From contig JAEZFW010000026.1 in assembly GCA_023417315.1 (NCBI GenBank), positions 1-22,879 on the forward strand: 22,879 nucleotides of DNA, in the 5' to 3' direction. The DNA comes from Pseudomonadota bacterium (GTDB lineage Bacteria; Pseudomonadota; Gammaproteobacteria; Steroidobacterales; Steroidobacteraceae). Below are positions 14,677-22,376 of this stretch, one piece after another; position 1 is the first letter of the stretch; each line of letters opens with the position of its first letter. Below the pieces are notes generated by a model. It saw only the letters and a program-made list of their open reading frames with translations. It searched no databases and had not been told where the DNA came from. The translations under genes and the position numbers were made by a program.

Positions 14677-16113
14677 GCGCCTGCGACGACGGCGCGCCTG
14701 CTGAGGCCGCGCGTGGGGCTGCGCTGCAGGCCGTTGTCCCGGTCGCGCGCCGGAAGACGGGCGTGCTTGCCCCTGGGTCTGCCTGCCCTGTGCCTGCCTA
14801 CTCTGTGCCTGCCTGCCCTGTCCTTGCGTACCTTGCCCCTGCGTGCGAATCACTCCTGCCTTGCTGTGACGATGCCTGCTCGGCTGTCCTTGGGAGTGAG
14901 AGTCACCACGCGCCGACTCACTCGTCCGTGCGTGTGCAGGCGCGCGGTGCGTCTCGTTCCTTCGTTCGCGATCTGGAACAGGTGGCGGAGCGGGCTTGAA
15001 CTTCGGTACCGCCCCTTCCGGGATAGGCTTGCGCAACAAACGCTCGATGTCCTTCAACAGTCCCGTTTCATCGGGCGAGACGAGCGAAATCGCGTGGCCG
15101 CTCGCTCCGGCGCGTCCCGTTCTGCCGATGCGATGCACGTAGTCCTCGGGCACGTTCGGCAGCTCGTAGTTCACGACGTGCGGTAGCTCTTTGATGTCGA
15201 GCCCGCGAGATGCGACCTCGGTTGCGACCAAGGCCTGGATCTTCGCTTGCTTGAACGCCGCAAGGGCCTGGGTGCGTGCATTCTGGCTCTTGTTGCCGTG
15301 AATCGCTGCCGCTTCGATGCCATCTTGATGCAGCTGTTTGGTCAGCCGATTTGCACCGTGCTTCGTGCGAGTAAACACCAGCACCTGATTCCAACCTCCT
15401 TCGCTGATCAAGTGTGACAACAGCGCCCGCTTCTGATCTTTGGCGACTTTGTAGACGCGCTGATCCACGCTATCGACCGCAGCGTTACGCCGTGCGACTT
15501 CGATTTCGGCCGGATCGCGCAGCAGGCTCTGCGCGAGGCGCCGAATGTCCTCCGAGTACGTCGCCGAGAACATGAGGTTCTGCCGTCGCGGCGGCAAGAG
15601 CTTGATCACGCGCTTGATGTCGGCAATGAACCCCATGTCGAGCATGCGATCCGCTTCATCGAGCACGAACATGCGCACGCTCGAGAGATTGACGCTCGTT
15701 TGTTGAGCGAGATCCAGCAGCCGACCGGGAGTCGCAACGAGAATGTCGGCGCCGCGACGCAATGCATCGATTTGCGGGTTGATGCTCACGCCACCGAACA
15801 CGACGAGCGTTCGAAGCCGAAGATGCTTGCCGTAGTTCTTCACGCTCTCGGCCACTTGGGCCGCGAGCTCGCGCGTGGGCACCAAAATCAACGCACGCGG
15901 ATCTCTGCTCGCGGACCCGGCGTGCAGCAGTTGCAGTATCGGTAGTGTAAAGGCGGCTGTCTTGCCAGTTCCGGTCTGCGCCCCAGCCAAGATGTCGCGA
16001 CCGGCGAGAATCTCCGGAATGACGCGCTGCTGAATCGGCGTAGGTTCGGTATAGCCACGCTCGCCGAGAGCACGGGTGAGTTCCGGGATGAGACCGAGCG
16101 CGGTGAAGGGCAT
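14674..16113 (-). CDS. rhlE: DEAD-box RNA helicase RhlE
   Basis: 479 aa. All core motifs are in place: Q motif PTPIQQR (24-30), motif I AQTGTGKT (45-52), Ia PTRELA (79-84), Ib TPGR (128-131), DEAD (152-155), SAT (183-185), a RecA-2 domain with VATEVASRGLDI, and motif VI HRIGRTGR (327-334). Spacing and the start FTALGLIPELTRAL fit the RhlE group, which remodels ribosome precursors and mRNA. After about residue 360 comes a disordered tail of about 115 residues: basic and Ser/His-rich, then five 5-residue Gln/Gly repeats, then an Arg run (ARRRRRR) at the end, a likely RNA-binding extension. It faces the coiled-coil protein gene with only four bases between stop codons. Confidence 0.95.
   Translation of the reverse strand: MPFTALGLIPELTRALGERGYTEPTPIQQRVIPEILAGRDILAGAQTGTGKTAAFTLPILQLLHAGSASRDPRALILVPTRELAAQVAESVKNYGKHLRLRTLVVFGGVSINPQIDALRRGADILVATPGRLLDLAQQTSVNLSSVRMFVLDEADRMLDMGFIADIKRVIKLLPPRRQNLMFSATYSEDIRRLAQSLLRDPAEIEVARRNAAVDSVDQRVYKVAKDQKRALLSHLISEGGWNQVLVFTRTKHGANRLTKQLHQDGIEAAAIHGNKSQNARTQALAAFKQAKIQALVATEVASRGLDIKELPHVVNYELPNVPEDYVHRIGRTGRAGASGHAISLVSPDETGLLKDIERLLRKPIPEGAVPKFKPAPPPVPDRERRNETHRAPAHARTSESARGDSHSQGQPSRHRHSKAGVIRTQGQGTQGQGRQAQSRQAQGRQTQGQARPSSGARPGQRPAAQPHARPQQARRRRRR
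14771..14845 (-). repeat. Five 15-bp tandem repeats inside rhlE
   Basis: Five consecutive 15-bp units, of the kind CCCTGTGCCTGCCTA on the plus strand, encode the tail peptides TQGQG, TQGQG, RQAQS, RQAQG and RQTQG. Unit length is a multiple of three, so gain or loss of units keeps the frame. Confidence 0.85.
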
Positions 16114-16174
16114 GTCTACTCAGGGGGCGAAAGGGCGGGCACTCTACACGGACTTGAGTGCACGCGCTCAATGA

Positions 16175-16594
16175 TCAAGCGCGGTAGCCGCTCGCAAGCT
16201 TCTCGAGCGCGCCACCGATCGCGTTCGCGACATCCTCTTCCGTGTACGGCTTGCTGAGCAAGCCAACCGGCTTGGCAACCTCGATGCGATCCTCGTATTC
16301 CGCGAATGACGCGCCCGTCATCAGCAGCGAAGGAATCCCATAGCGGTCGAGGAGCGCGGCAGCGGTGTCGATGCCATCCCCGCCATCACCCACCAAGCCG
16401 ACGTCCACAATTGCAAGATCGCTCGGTGTTCCTGCCGCGACGGCCAAGGCCGTTCGCAGCGAGGGCGCTATGCCGCTGACGGAGTGCCCGAGCTCCCTCA
16501 GCACGTCCTGGAGGTGGAGGCTAATCAGCGTTTCGTCTTCAACGATCAACACCCGCAGGGCGCGGGCGCTGGCAGGCGGCGTGTCGCAGGTCAT
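16175..16594 (-). CDS. Receiver-only response regulator
   Basis: 139 aa, a single CheY-like receiver with no output domain. Acidic pair in VLIVEDET (Glu19/Asp20), phospho-acceptor Asp64 in LAIVDVGLVGDGG, switch Thr93 in LLMTGAS and Lys115 in LLSKPYT are all present, so it should be phosphorylated. The sequence style (GIDTAALL, SKPY) recalls receivers paired with HWE/HisKA2-type kinases, but no kinase lies in the window. It lies 61 bases upstream of rhlE in the same direction, and is divergent from a second receiver-only gene. No strong ribosome binding site before the ATG. Confidence 0.88.
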   Translation of the reverse strand: MTCDTPPASARALRVLIVEDETLISLHLQDVLRELGHSVSGIAPSLRTALAVAAGTPSDLAIVDVGLVGDGGDGIDTAAALLDRYGIPSLLMTGASFAEYEDRIEVAKPVGLLSKPYTEEDVANAIGGALEKLASGYRA

Positions 16595-16898
16595 TGTCTA
16601 CATATCAAGTCGGGACTGGCACTTGCGCCGCTGGGAGGTGATGAGTGCGCAACCGCAGCCTCGTAGAAGCGGGCAATGCTTAGCCTGATGCTTGAGTTCC
16701 CTTTCTGGCCGAAAATCTGTAAGTATCTTACCGGCAGCTTGGCGGCCCGCCTGACTGGGGCGCGCTACAAAAGGTGTGATCTCGACCAGCAACCTGCACT
16801 CGGCAAAACCCCGAGGGACATATAGAAAAGTAAGCGCGACGACACGGCCGGGGCGCTTGCCTTACTATTCCGGCCCCCCGGCCTACGTGGACCCCGCC
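16595..16898. other. Divergent promoter region between the two receiver genes
   Basis: 304 bp with no supported gene. A 41-codon upstream extension of the plus-strand receiver frame is open from 16776 but carries no domain and no ribosome binding site. I see no convincing promoter boxes or operator. Confidence 0.5.
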
Positions 16899-17279
16899 AT
16901 GCGGATTCTCATAGTCGAAGACGAACTGTTAGTGCGCATGTTTGCGGTCGATGCCCTAGAGGATGCCGGCTTCGCTGTCGAGCAAGCCGGCTCTGCGGCC
17001 GAAGCGCTTCGATCCTTCAGTCAGCTAGGCGAGGTGCTCGAGGCGGTGATCATCGATCTGGGGCTCCCAGACCGCTCGGGCGATGAGCTCGCGGCTGAAC
17101 TGAGGGCACTGCGGGCCGACATTCCGATCTTGATCGCGAGCGGCCGCAGCGAGCGTGAGATCCGCGATCGGTTCGAGGACGACAAGCACCTCGGGGTGCT
17201 CGTCAAGCCCTATACTGCCTCGATGCTCGTGGAGGCACTCGAGTCCGTGGGTGTGAAGAGTCCTAACCCAGGCATGTGA
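16899..17279 (+). CDS. Receiver-only response regulator
   Basis: 126 aa from the ATG at 16899, placed so that the protein begins with the first receiver strand (MRILIVEDE). Acidic pair Glu7/Asp8, phospho-acceptor Asp53 in VIIDLGLPDRSG, switch Ser81 in LIASGRS and Lys103 in VLVKPYT are all present. No output domain follows. It differs clearly in sequence from the divergent receiver at 16175-16594, so the two are not a recent duplication. Receiver-only proteins usually act through protein contact, as phosphate shuttles or on motors and kinases; the partner here is unknown. The ribosome binding site is weak. Confidence 0.88.
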   Translation: MRILIVEDELLVRMFAVDALEDAGFAVEQAGSAAEALRSFSQLGEVLEAVIIDLGLPDRSGDELAAELRALRADIPILIASGRSEREIRDRFEDDKHLGVLVKPYTASMLVEALESVGVKSPNPGM

Positions 17280-17642
17280 TCTCGACCCGTTGCGATCGAG
17301 CATCTAGGCGCCCCCTCCTTCCCATAGTCCAGCGCGTCGCGTTCGTTGCGCGAGCGCGTTGCTTTGCGAGCACGGTCTCCCCTCGAATCGAGCGGTACGA
17401 AGCTCGCCGATTCACAAAGGTGAATAGCCGTGCGTCGCGCGCTAAACGAACAGCCGAACGCGCGCCTCTCACGCGTTGCGGATTCACACTCCATTCGTGA
17501 CCGGCTCGAAACAATCAAATTCCAGGTGGAACGTGGAGCGCCTTTCGATCAGCGAGTACGCTCCTTTCTCATTCGTTGAGTTCTCCACGACCCGCGTTTC
17601 TCAAACGTCGCGTCGCACCGAAATCATAAATGGGATGCCTCC
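17280..17642. other. Gene-free stretch upstream of the AraC-type regulator
   Basis: 363 bp. Short open frames exist on both strands, but they are Arg/Ser-rich, overlap each other and show no ribosome binding site or domain, so I do not call them. Base composition becomes more AT-rich from about 17490, as expected for a promoter region in front of the regulator. No repeat or hairpin stands out. Confidence 0.5.
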
Positions 17643-18602
17643 ATGGACGTACTTTCGAACGTGCTCAAGGTCACGAATCTCGCAACTCATGCACTGGGAT
17701 CGCGAGAGTTCATCGCCCCATGGGGCATTCGCATCGAAGCGCGGGCCGGCGCGGCCGTGCACATCGTGAAGCGAGGCTCGTGCTGGTTGAAGCGAGGCAA
17801 TGACGAACCGATTCGCTTGAATTCCGGAGACGTCGTGCTCATTGCGACCGGTGAGGCCCACGCGCTTTCGTCCGATCGAGAGATGCGCTATTTGGAATCA
17901 CATCAAGATGCACTGACGCGCTCTCAGGGCACAATCGTTCCACCTCGCACCGGCGTGGCAGATGTGACGATCGAACCGACGGTATTGCAGTGTGCGAGCT
18001 ATCAGCTCTCCCAAGAAGCGGCGCATCCATTACTGTCGCTCTTGCCGCCTGTGGTTCGCTTGCCTGCCGACCAGCAACAAAGCGATGGCGAGCTCGAGAT
18101 GTTGCTGCGTTTGATCAATCATGAGAACGCAAAGCGCGAAGCTGGCAGCGAGCTGGTCGTCCCGCGGCTCATCGACGCGCTCTTTGTCTACATCTTGCGC
18201 GCATGGCTGCGTCAGCAACCCGAGGGCACGGGAGGCTGGTTAGGGGCGTTGCGTGACCCGCAGATTCGCAAGGCGCTCTCTTTCATTCACGATGCACCGC
18301 AAGCGCCCTGGACAGTCGAGTCGTTGGCACGCTCTGTGGCGATGTCACGCGCCGCCTTTGCCAAACGATTCACCGATCTCGTCGGCGAGCCGCCGCTCGC
18401 ATACGTGACGCGTTGGAGAATGGATCTCGCGGCGAAGTTGCTGCGAGAGTCGATGGAGCCTGTGTCGAGAATCGCCGGCCGCGTCGGCTACATCTCGGAA
18501 ACGGCGTTTGCGAAGGCGTTCCGACGGCGCAGAAACGTCGCCCCCGGACAGTATCGTTATGGCCGCAAACGGCGGGAGCGCGAGGAGACGGTACCAGCGT
18601 GA
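17643..18602 (+). CDS. AraC family transcriptional regulator with cupin sensor domain
   Basis: 319 aa. The N-terminal half (about 8-190) matches the cupin_6 type of AraC sensor (NVLKVTNLATHALGSREF, PWGIRIEARAGAAVHIVKRGSCWLK, LNSGDVVLIATGEAHALSS, then the helical VPRLIDALFVYILRAWL that serves in dimer contact). The C-terminal DNA-binding part (about 210-310) has both helix-turn-helix units: WTVESLARSVAMSRAAFAKRFTDLVGEPPLAYVTRWRM and VSRIAGRVGYISETAFAKAFRRRRNVAPGQYR. Members of this group often control a nearby oxidoreductase gene, but no target is adjacent here: the next genes downstream are on the other strand. It may respond to a small hydrophobic ligand; the sequence does not say which. Confidence 0.93.
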   Translation: MDVLSNVLKVTNLATHALGSREFIAPWGIRIEARAGAAVHIVKRGSCWLKRGNDEPIRLNSGDVVLIATGEAHALSSDREMRYLESHQDALTRSQGTIVPPRTGVADVTIEPTVLQCASYQLSQEAAHPLLSLLPPVVRLPADQQQSDGELEMLLRLINHENAKREAGSELVVPRLIDALFVYILRAWLRQQPEGTGGWLGALRDPQIRKALSFIHDAPQAPWTVESLARSVAMSRAAFAKRFTDLVGEPPLAYVTRWRMDLAAKLLRESMEPVSRIAGRVGYISETAFAKAFRRRRNVAPGQYRYGRKRREREETVPA

Positions 18603-18608
18603 AGTTCA

Positions 18609-18697
18609 AGTGACGAAGTAACGGTGTGACCAAGTCAAAATCCTAAAGGCCAAGCCTCTACTTCTCTCCGACTTCGTCACCTCGTCACCCTGTCACT
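18609..18697. repeat. Foldback pair of GTGACGAA-like arrays
   Basis: Left array (18609-18632) has three degenerate units GTGACGAA, GTAACGGT, GTGACCAA. Right array (18671-18697) on the minus strand has GTGACAGG, GTGACGAG, GTGACGAA. They can pair with each other around a core of about 40 bases that has a small AGGC/GCCT hairpin. It sits between the convergent regulator gene and the small membrane protein gene and may serve as a two-way terminator. Confidence 0.7.
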
Positions 18698-18703
18698 CGC
18701 CTC

Positions 18704-18895
18704 TCAGTGGCTGCGACTCCACTCATCCGGCGGATTCTGTTTGCGCACCTCGTTCGGATTCGCGGCAGTGCCTTTGCGATAGCCGCGATCGAACTTGCGA
18801 CGGCGGAAGATGAAGATCGTGAGCCCGAGCGCGATCGCGATCAGAAACAGCACCGGTATCAGATACTCGCTGAAGAACTCGATCAATGGACCCAT
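18704..18895 (-). CDS. Small single-span membrane protein (63 aa)
   Basis: The ATG at 18895 follows GAGGG at seven bases, a good ribosome binding site. Residues about 10-30 are a membrane helix (YLIPVLFLIAIALGLTIFIF) followed at once by a basic stretch (RRRKFDRGYRKG), so the C-terminal tail should lie in the cytoplasm. The tail is polar and ends in SRSH. I recognise no family. It is separated from the 24-residue membrane peptide gene upstream by 107 bases and runs in the same direction. Confidence 0.65.
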   Translation of the reverse strand: MGPLIEFFSEYLIPVLFLIAIALGLTIFIFRRRKFDRGYRKGTAANPNEVRKQNPPDEWSRSH

Positions 18896-19002
18896 GGATA
18901 ACCCTCATGTGAGTGCCTCGCCACGATGCGGCGCAGACGCACGAGGTTAACGGCCAGCGGCGCGCGATAGTTTCCAACGCCCGTGTGCGGAAAGGATGAC
19001 AG

Positions 19003-19077
19003 CTACTTGCGCCGCATACGCATCCAGATGACGCCTACGATGATCGCGATCAGAACCAGCAATACGATCAGACGCAT
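19003..19077 (-). CDS. Very small membrane peptide (24 aa)
   Basis: ATG at 19077, TAG at 19003-19005. The peptide is a single hydrophobic helix (residues 3-18, LIVLLVLIAIIVGVIW) with a basic end (RMRRK). GGAGAG lies 11 bases before the ATG, inside the last codons of the MocA-like gene, whose stop is only six bases away, so translation may be coupled. Its small size makes chance possible, but the amphipathic-free hydrophobic run, basic end and ribosome binding site fit real bacterial membrane micropeptides. Function unknown. Confidence 0.5.
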   Translation of the reverse strand: MRLIVLLVLIAIIVGVIWMRMRRK

Positions 19078-19083
19078 CTGACT

Positions 19084-19677
19084 TCAACTCTCCGCTTTGT
19101 AATGGTTCGTCAAATCGGCCAATTGCTCGGGCGTGTCCAAATCGATCGAGGCGTTGGGCATCGGGACGCGGACCACTCGATCGCGATGACGCTCCAGCAC
19201 CGCACGAGCCCCATGATCGCCGCGCAGCTGCGTAAGCTCGGAGAAGCAGAAATACGGAAAGATCGCAGGCACGCCGACGTGGCGATCGTACACGCTCGCC
19301 GCGATGCCGTTCTCATTCGCTTTCCATGCATCGATGAGTCTCTTGAGATCGTCGGGCGTCACCCCGACCTGATCGCCGAGTAGGATCAACGCGGCCTTCG
19401 ACGCCGGAGGCAGGGCAGCCAGTCCGGCTCGGATGGACGAAGCCATGCCCTCTTCCCATTCGCGGTTCACGACGTAGGACGTCGCGGTACGGCTGAGCAG
19501 GTAGGTCATGTCGGAAGCATGCGCTCCAAGCACCACTGTGACGTCGGGACCCGCGACGGCGACCGCATTGGAGATCACGATGTGCAACGCCGGCCTTCCG
19601 CCGAGCTTCACGAGCTGCTTGGGTTGGCCCAGTCGTGTCGATGCGCCGGCAGCCAAAATAATGATGTGAGGCGACAT
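19084..19677 (-). CDS. MocA/MobA-like nucleotidyltransferase
   Basis: 197 aa. The nucleotide-binding start ILAAGASTRLGQPKQL (7-22), GDQV (101-104, usually GDQP), the substrate stretch GVPAIFP (135-141), RGDHGAR (152-158) and DLDTPEQL near the end are the marks of the MocA branch (CTP:molybdopterin cytidylyltransferase) of the MobA-like NTP transferases. MocA makes the cytosine dinucleotide cofactor for xanthine-oxidase-family enzymes. No such enzyme lies in this window, so the exact substrate is open. It is divergent from the deformylase gene and is followed by a 24-aa membrane peptide. Confidence 0.87.
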   Translation of the reverse strand: MSPHIIILAAGASTRLGQPKQLVKLGGRPALHIVISNAVAVAGPDVTVVLGAHASDMTYLLSRTATSYVVNREWEEGMASSIRAGLAALPPASKAALILLGDQVGVTPDDLKRLIDAWKANENGIAASVYDRHVGVPAIFPYFCFSELTQLRGDHGARAVLERHRDRVVRVPMPNASIDLDTPEQLADLTNHYKAES

Positions 19678-19693
19678 GCCGGAGGAGGTACCG

Positions 19694-19826
19694 ATTAGGG
19701 GGTCTGGGTCGTGAAAGACAACGTTACTGCAGTGCTAAAGTATCAGAGCATATCCCGACGGCGCGTTGCGCGTTCCAGTTCACTCCGCCATCTTCCCCTA
19801 CCCCCGACTCCCTAGTCACGACCCTA
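19694..19826. repeat. Inverted pair of G/C-rich degenerate arrays in divergent intergenic region
   Basis: Left: GATTAGG, GGGTCTG, GGTCGTG units (19694-19714). Right, on the minus strand: CTAGGGTCGTGACTAGGG and further G-rich units (19796-19826). GGGTCGTGA at 19706-19714 is perfectly repeated in inverse at 19816-19824. It lies between the MocA-like and deformylase genes, so the promoters of both must lie inside or beside it; the right array ends six bases before the deformylase ATG. Confidence 0.6.
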
Positions 19827-19831
19827 GATTA

Positions 19832-20365
19832 ATGGCTATCCGATCCGTACTCAAAATGGGCGACCCGCGGCTCCTGCAGGTCGCAAAACCTATCGAGGCG
19901 TTCGACACTCCGGAGCTGCACGCGTTGTTGGTCGATATGCACGATACGATGGCGGCTCTCAACGGAGCTGGCCTTGCGGCACCTCAGATCGGGGTCTCGC
20001 AGCAGGTCGTCATCTTCGGCATCGGCAAGAATCCGCGTTATCCCGACGCCGAATCGGTGCCGTATACGGTGCTCATCAATCCGCGACTCGAGCCTTTGGA
20101 TGATCAGGTGGAAGACGGCTGGGAGGGTTGCTTGTCGGTGCCGGGCATGCGCGGACTGGTCCCACGGTACTCGCGTCTGCGCTATCGAGGATTCGATCAA
20201 TACGGCGCGGGCATCGATCGCTCCGTGAGCGGCTTTCATGCGCGAGTCGTACAACACGAGGTCGATCACCTGAACGGTATTCTCTATCCAATGCGAATAC
20301 GCGATCTAAAGCATTTTGGTTTCAACGAGACGCTGTTCCCTGGACAGGAACTCGTCGACGACTGA
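19832..20365 (+). CDS. def: Peptide deformylase
   Basis: 177 aa from the ATG at 19832; an open extension to 19766 is mostly repeat sequence and is not used. The three deformylase motifs are present: GAGLAAPQIG (45-54), EGCLSVPG with metal-binding Cys100, and QHEVDHLNG with His142, catalytic Glu143 and His146. It removes the formyl group from the first methionine of new proteins, using iron or another divalent metal. The usual partner fmt is not adjacent, so this may be a second copy of def. No clear ribosome binding site; C-rich repeat lies just upstream. The aldehyde dehydrogenase gene begins 63 bases after its stop. Confidence 0.95.
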   Translation: MAIRSVLKMGDPRLLQVAKPIEAFDTPELHALLVDMHDTMAALNGAGLAAPQIGVSQQVVIFGIGKNPRYPDAESVPYTVLINPRLEPLDDQVEDGWEGCLSVPGMRGLVPRYSRLRYRGFDQYGAGIDRSVSGFHARVVQHEVDHLNGILYPMRIRDLKHFGFNETLFPGQELVDD

Positions 20366-20428
20366 GCGATTGCTGGAGTACCCCTGCCGGAGCGCAGGCA
20401 TTGTGCGAATCAACAGGTGACCGCTGCC

Positions 20429-21904
20429 ATGAACGCTGCTGGCTCTCTATCCTTGCCGATCAAAGACGCCGACTTGTTCAGGCAACAAGCGTTTGTTGGT
20501 GGACGCTGGACCGATGCCGACTCGGGCGCCACGAAAAACGTGATCAATCCAGCGAACGGTCGCGCGATCGGTACCGTCCCAGACATGGCCAGCGCCGAAA
20601 CGCAGCGTGCAATCGAGGCTGCCAGTAGAGCGCTCGTGGATTGGCGCGCACGCACGGCTAAAGAGCGCGCGCAGATCCTGCGCGGGTGGTTCGATCTCAT
20701 GATGGCGAACCAAGAAGACTTGGCCGTGCTGATGACGGTTGAGCAAGGCAAGCCGCTCGCCGAAAGCCGCGGCGAGATTGCCTATGCGGCCGCGTTTCTC
20801 GAGTGGTTCGGCGAAGAAGGCAAACGCGCGTATGGCGATGTCATCCCCGCACACGGCCGCGACAAACGCATCGTCGTGCTGAAGCAACCCATCGGGGTCT
20901 GTGCCGCGATCACTCCTTGGAATTTTCCAGCAGCGATGATCGCGCGCAAAGTCGCACCGGCGCTCGCGGCGGGATGCACGATGGTGATCAAACCCTCCGA
21001 GCTCACGCCCTACTCCGCGCTCGCGATGTGCGTGCTGGCAGAACGTGCGGGTGTGCCGGCAGGTGTGGTGTCGGTCGTGACCGGCGATGCGAAAACGATC
21101 GGCGGCGAGCTCACGAGTCATCCACTCGTGCGCAAGCTGAGCTTCACCGGCTCGACAGCGGTTGGCAAGACATTAATGGCTCAGTGCGCAACGACGCTCA
21201 AGAAGCTCTCGCTCGAGCTGGGTGGCAACGCTCCGTTCATCGTCTTCGATGATGCAGATGTGGAGATTGCCGTTGCGGGCGCGGTCGCCTCGAAGTATCG
21301 CAACGCAGGTCAAACCTGCGTGTGCGCGAACCGCATTTACGTTCAGAGCGGCATTTATGATCGGTTCGCCGAGCGCCTCGCCGAGGTCGCATCCGGGATG
21401 AAGGTCGGCGATGGGCTCGAACGGGACACCGAGATCGGCCCTCTGATCGACGATAAAGCAATCAAGAAGGTCGAAGCACACGTGAGCGACGCGCTCTCCA
21501 AGGGAGCCAAGCTGCTAACGGGCGGCAAGCGTGTGGATGGCCCGGGAACGTTCTACGTTCCGACAGTCCTCACCGGCGTCAAGTCGGACATGTTGCCCAT
21601 GCGCGAGGAAACGTTCGGACCGGTCGCACCGTTGATGCGCTTCGAGAGCGACGAAGAAGCAATCGAGCTCGCGAATGCCAGTGAGTTTGGCCTCGCCAGC
21701 TATTTCTACAGCACGAACATCCAGCGGGTGTGGCGCGTGGCGGAAGCACTCGAGAGCGGCATCGTCGGCATCAACGAAGGCATCATCTCGACGGAAGTTG
21801 CGCCGTTCGGAGGCATCAAGGAGTCAGGCTTCGGGCGGGAAGGCTCGAAGTACGGGCTCGCAGAATATATGGAGATCAAGTATCTCTGCTTCGGCGGGAT
21901 CTGA
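20429..21904 (+). CDS. gabD: NAD(P)-dependent succinate-semialdehyde dehydrogenase
   Basis: 491 aa from the ATG at 20429; a GTG four codons earlier is possible. A full-length class I aldehyde dehydrogenase: TPWNFPAAM (163-171), catalytic Glu263 in LELGGNAPF, catalytic Cys297 in NAGQTCVCANR, and EETFGPV. The stretches VIPAHGRDKRIVVLKQPIGVCAAITPWNFP and KYGLAEYMEIKY fit GabD, which oxidises succinate semialdehyde to succinate, the last step of GABA breakdown. GabT and GabP are not in the window, so another aldehyde of similar size is possible. Two OsmC-type genes follow at 25 and 21 bases, probably in one transcript. Confidence 0.92.
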   Translation: MNAAGSLSLPIKDADLFRQQAFVGGRWTDADSGATKNVINPANGRAIGTVPDMASAETQRAIEAASRALVDWRARTAKERAQILRGWFDLMMANQEDLAVLMTVEQGKPLAESRGEIAYAAAFLEWFGEEGKRAYGDVIPAHGRDKRIVVLKQPIGVCAAITPWNFPAAMIARKVAPALAAGCTMVIKPSELTPYSALAMCVLAERAGVPAGVVSVVTGDAKTIGGELTSHPLVRKLSFTGSTAVGKTLMAQCATTLKKLSLELGGNAPFIVFDDADVEIAVAGAVASKYRNAGQTCVCANRIYVQSGIYDRFAERLAEVASGMKVGDGLERDTEIGPLIDDKAIKKVEAHVSDALSKGAKLLTGGKRVDGPGTFYVPTVLTGVKSDMLPMREETFGPVAPLMRFESDEEAIELANASEFGLASYFYSTNIQRVWRVAEALESGIVGINEGIISTEVAPFGGIKESGFGREGSKYGLAEYMEIKYLCFGGI

Positions 21905-21929
21905 CTTTGGATTTCATACTACACCTCAC

Positions 21930-22355
21930 ATGAAAGCACGCATCAAATGGATCGAGGACGTGATGTTCCTCGGCGAGTCGGGATCGGGACACTCGGTCGT
22001 GATGGATGGCGCGCCCGATGCGGGCGGGCGCAACCTTGGATTTCGACCAATGGAGATGTTGTTGCTCGGGCTTGGGGGCTGTTCCGCATTCGACGTCGTG
22101 ATGATCTTGAAGCGCGGACGCGAGCGTGTGACGGACTGCGTCGTTGAAATCGATGCCGAACGCGCCGAAACCGATCCGAAGATCTTTACGAAGATCGCGC
22201 TCAAGTATGTCGTATCCGGACACGCGCTGGATCCGAAGAAGGTGGAGCGCGCGGTTGCCCTTTCCGCCGAAAAGTATTGTTCCGCGAGCGCCATCATGGC
22301 CAAGACCGCACAGATCACACATTCGATCGAGATCATTGCAGAAGCGTCACGATAA
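21930..22355 (+). CDS. OsmC family protein (YhfA-like)
   Basis: 141 aa from the ATG at 21930; the frame is open far upstream but that part overlaps gabD in another frame. It has the OsmC fold pattern with both redox cysteines: Cys51 in LGLGGCSAFDVV and Cys117 in AEKYCSASAI. FRPMEMLLLGLGGCSAFDVVMIL and the HSIEII end are typical of the YhfA-like branch, which is distinct from OsmC and Ohr and poorly characterised. Likely a small cytoplasmic thiol peroxidase or related enzyme. It lies between gabD and a true osmC; the ribosome binding site is weak, suggesting coupling to gabD. Confidence 0.9.
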   Translation: MKARIKWIEDVMFLGESGSGHSVVMDGAPDAGGRNLGFRPMEMLLLGLGGCSAFDVVMILKRGRERVTDCVVEIDAERAETDPKIFTKIALKYVVSGHALDPKKVERAVALSAEKYCSASAIMAKTAQITHSIEIIAEASR

Positions 22356-22376
22356 GCAACGATAGGAGACTCGACC

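Noticed and set aside
14548..15186. Plus-strand 212-codon frame across the end of rhlE
   Set aside because: Antisense to the RhlE tail; Leu/Pro/Arg repeats are only the complement of the 15-bp repeats.
17210..17518. Overlapping short frames on both strands upstream of the AraC-type gene
   Set aside because: Arg/Ser-rich, no start signals, mutually overlapping; better read as promoter region.
20447..21121. Minus-strand 224-codon frame opposite gabD
   Set aside because: Shadow of a full-length aldehyde dehydrogenase on the plus strand.
21675..21929. N-terminal extension of the YhfA-like OsmC protein
   Set aside because: It overlaps gabD in another frame and is Ser/Arg-rich; the OsmC fold begins at the ATG at 21930.
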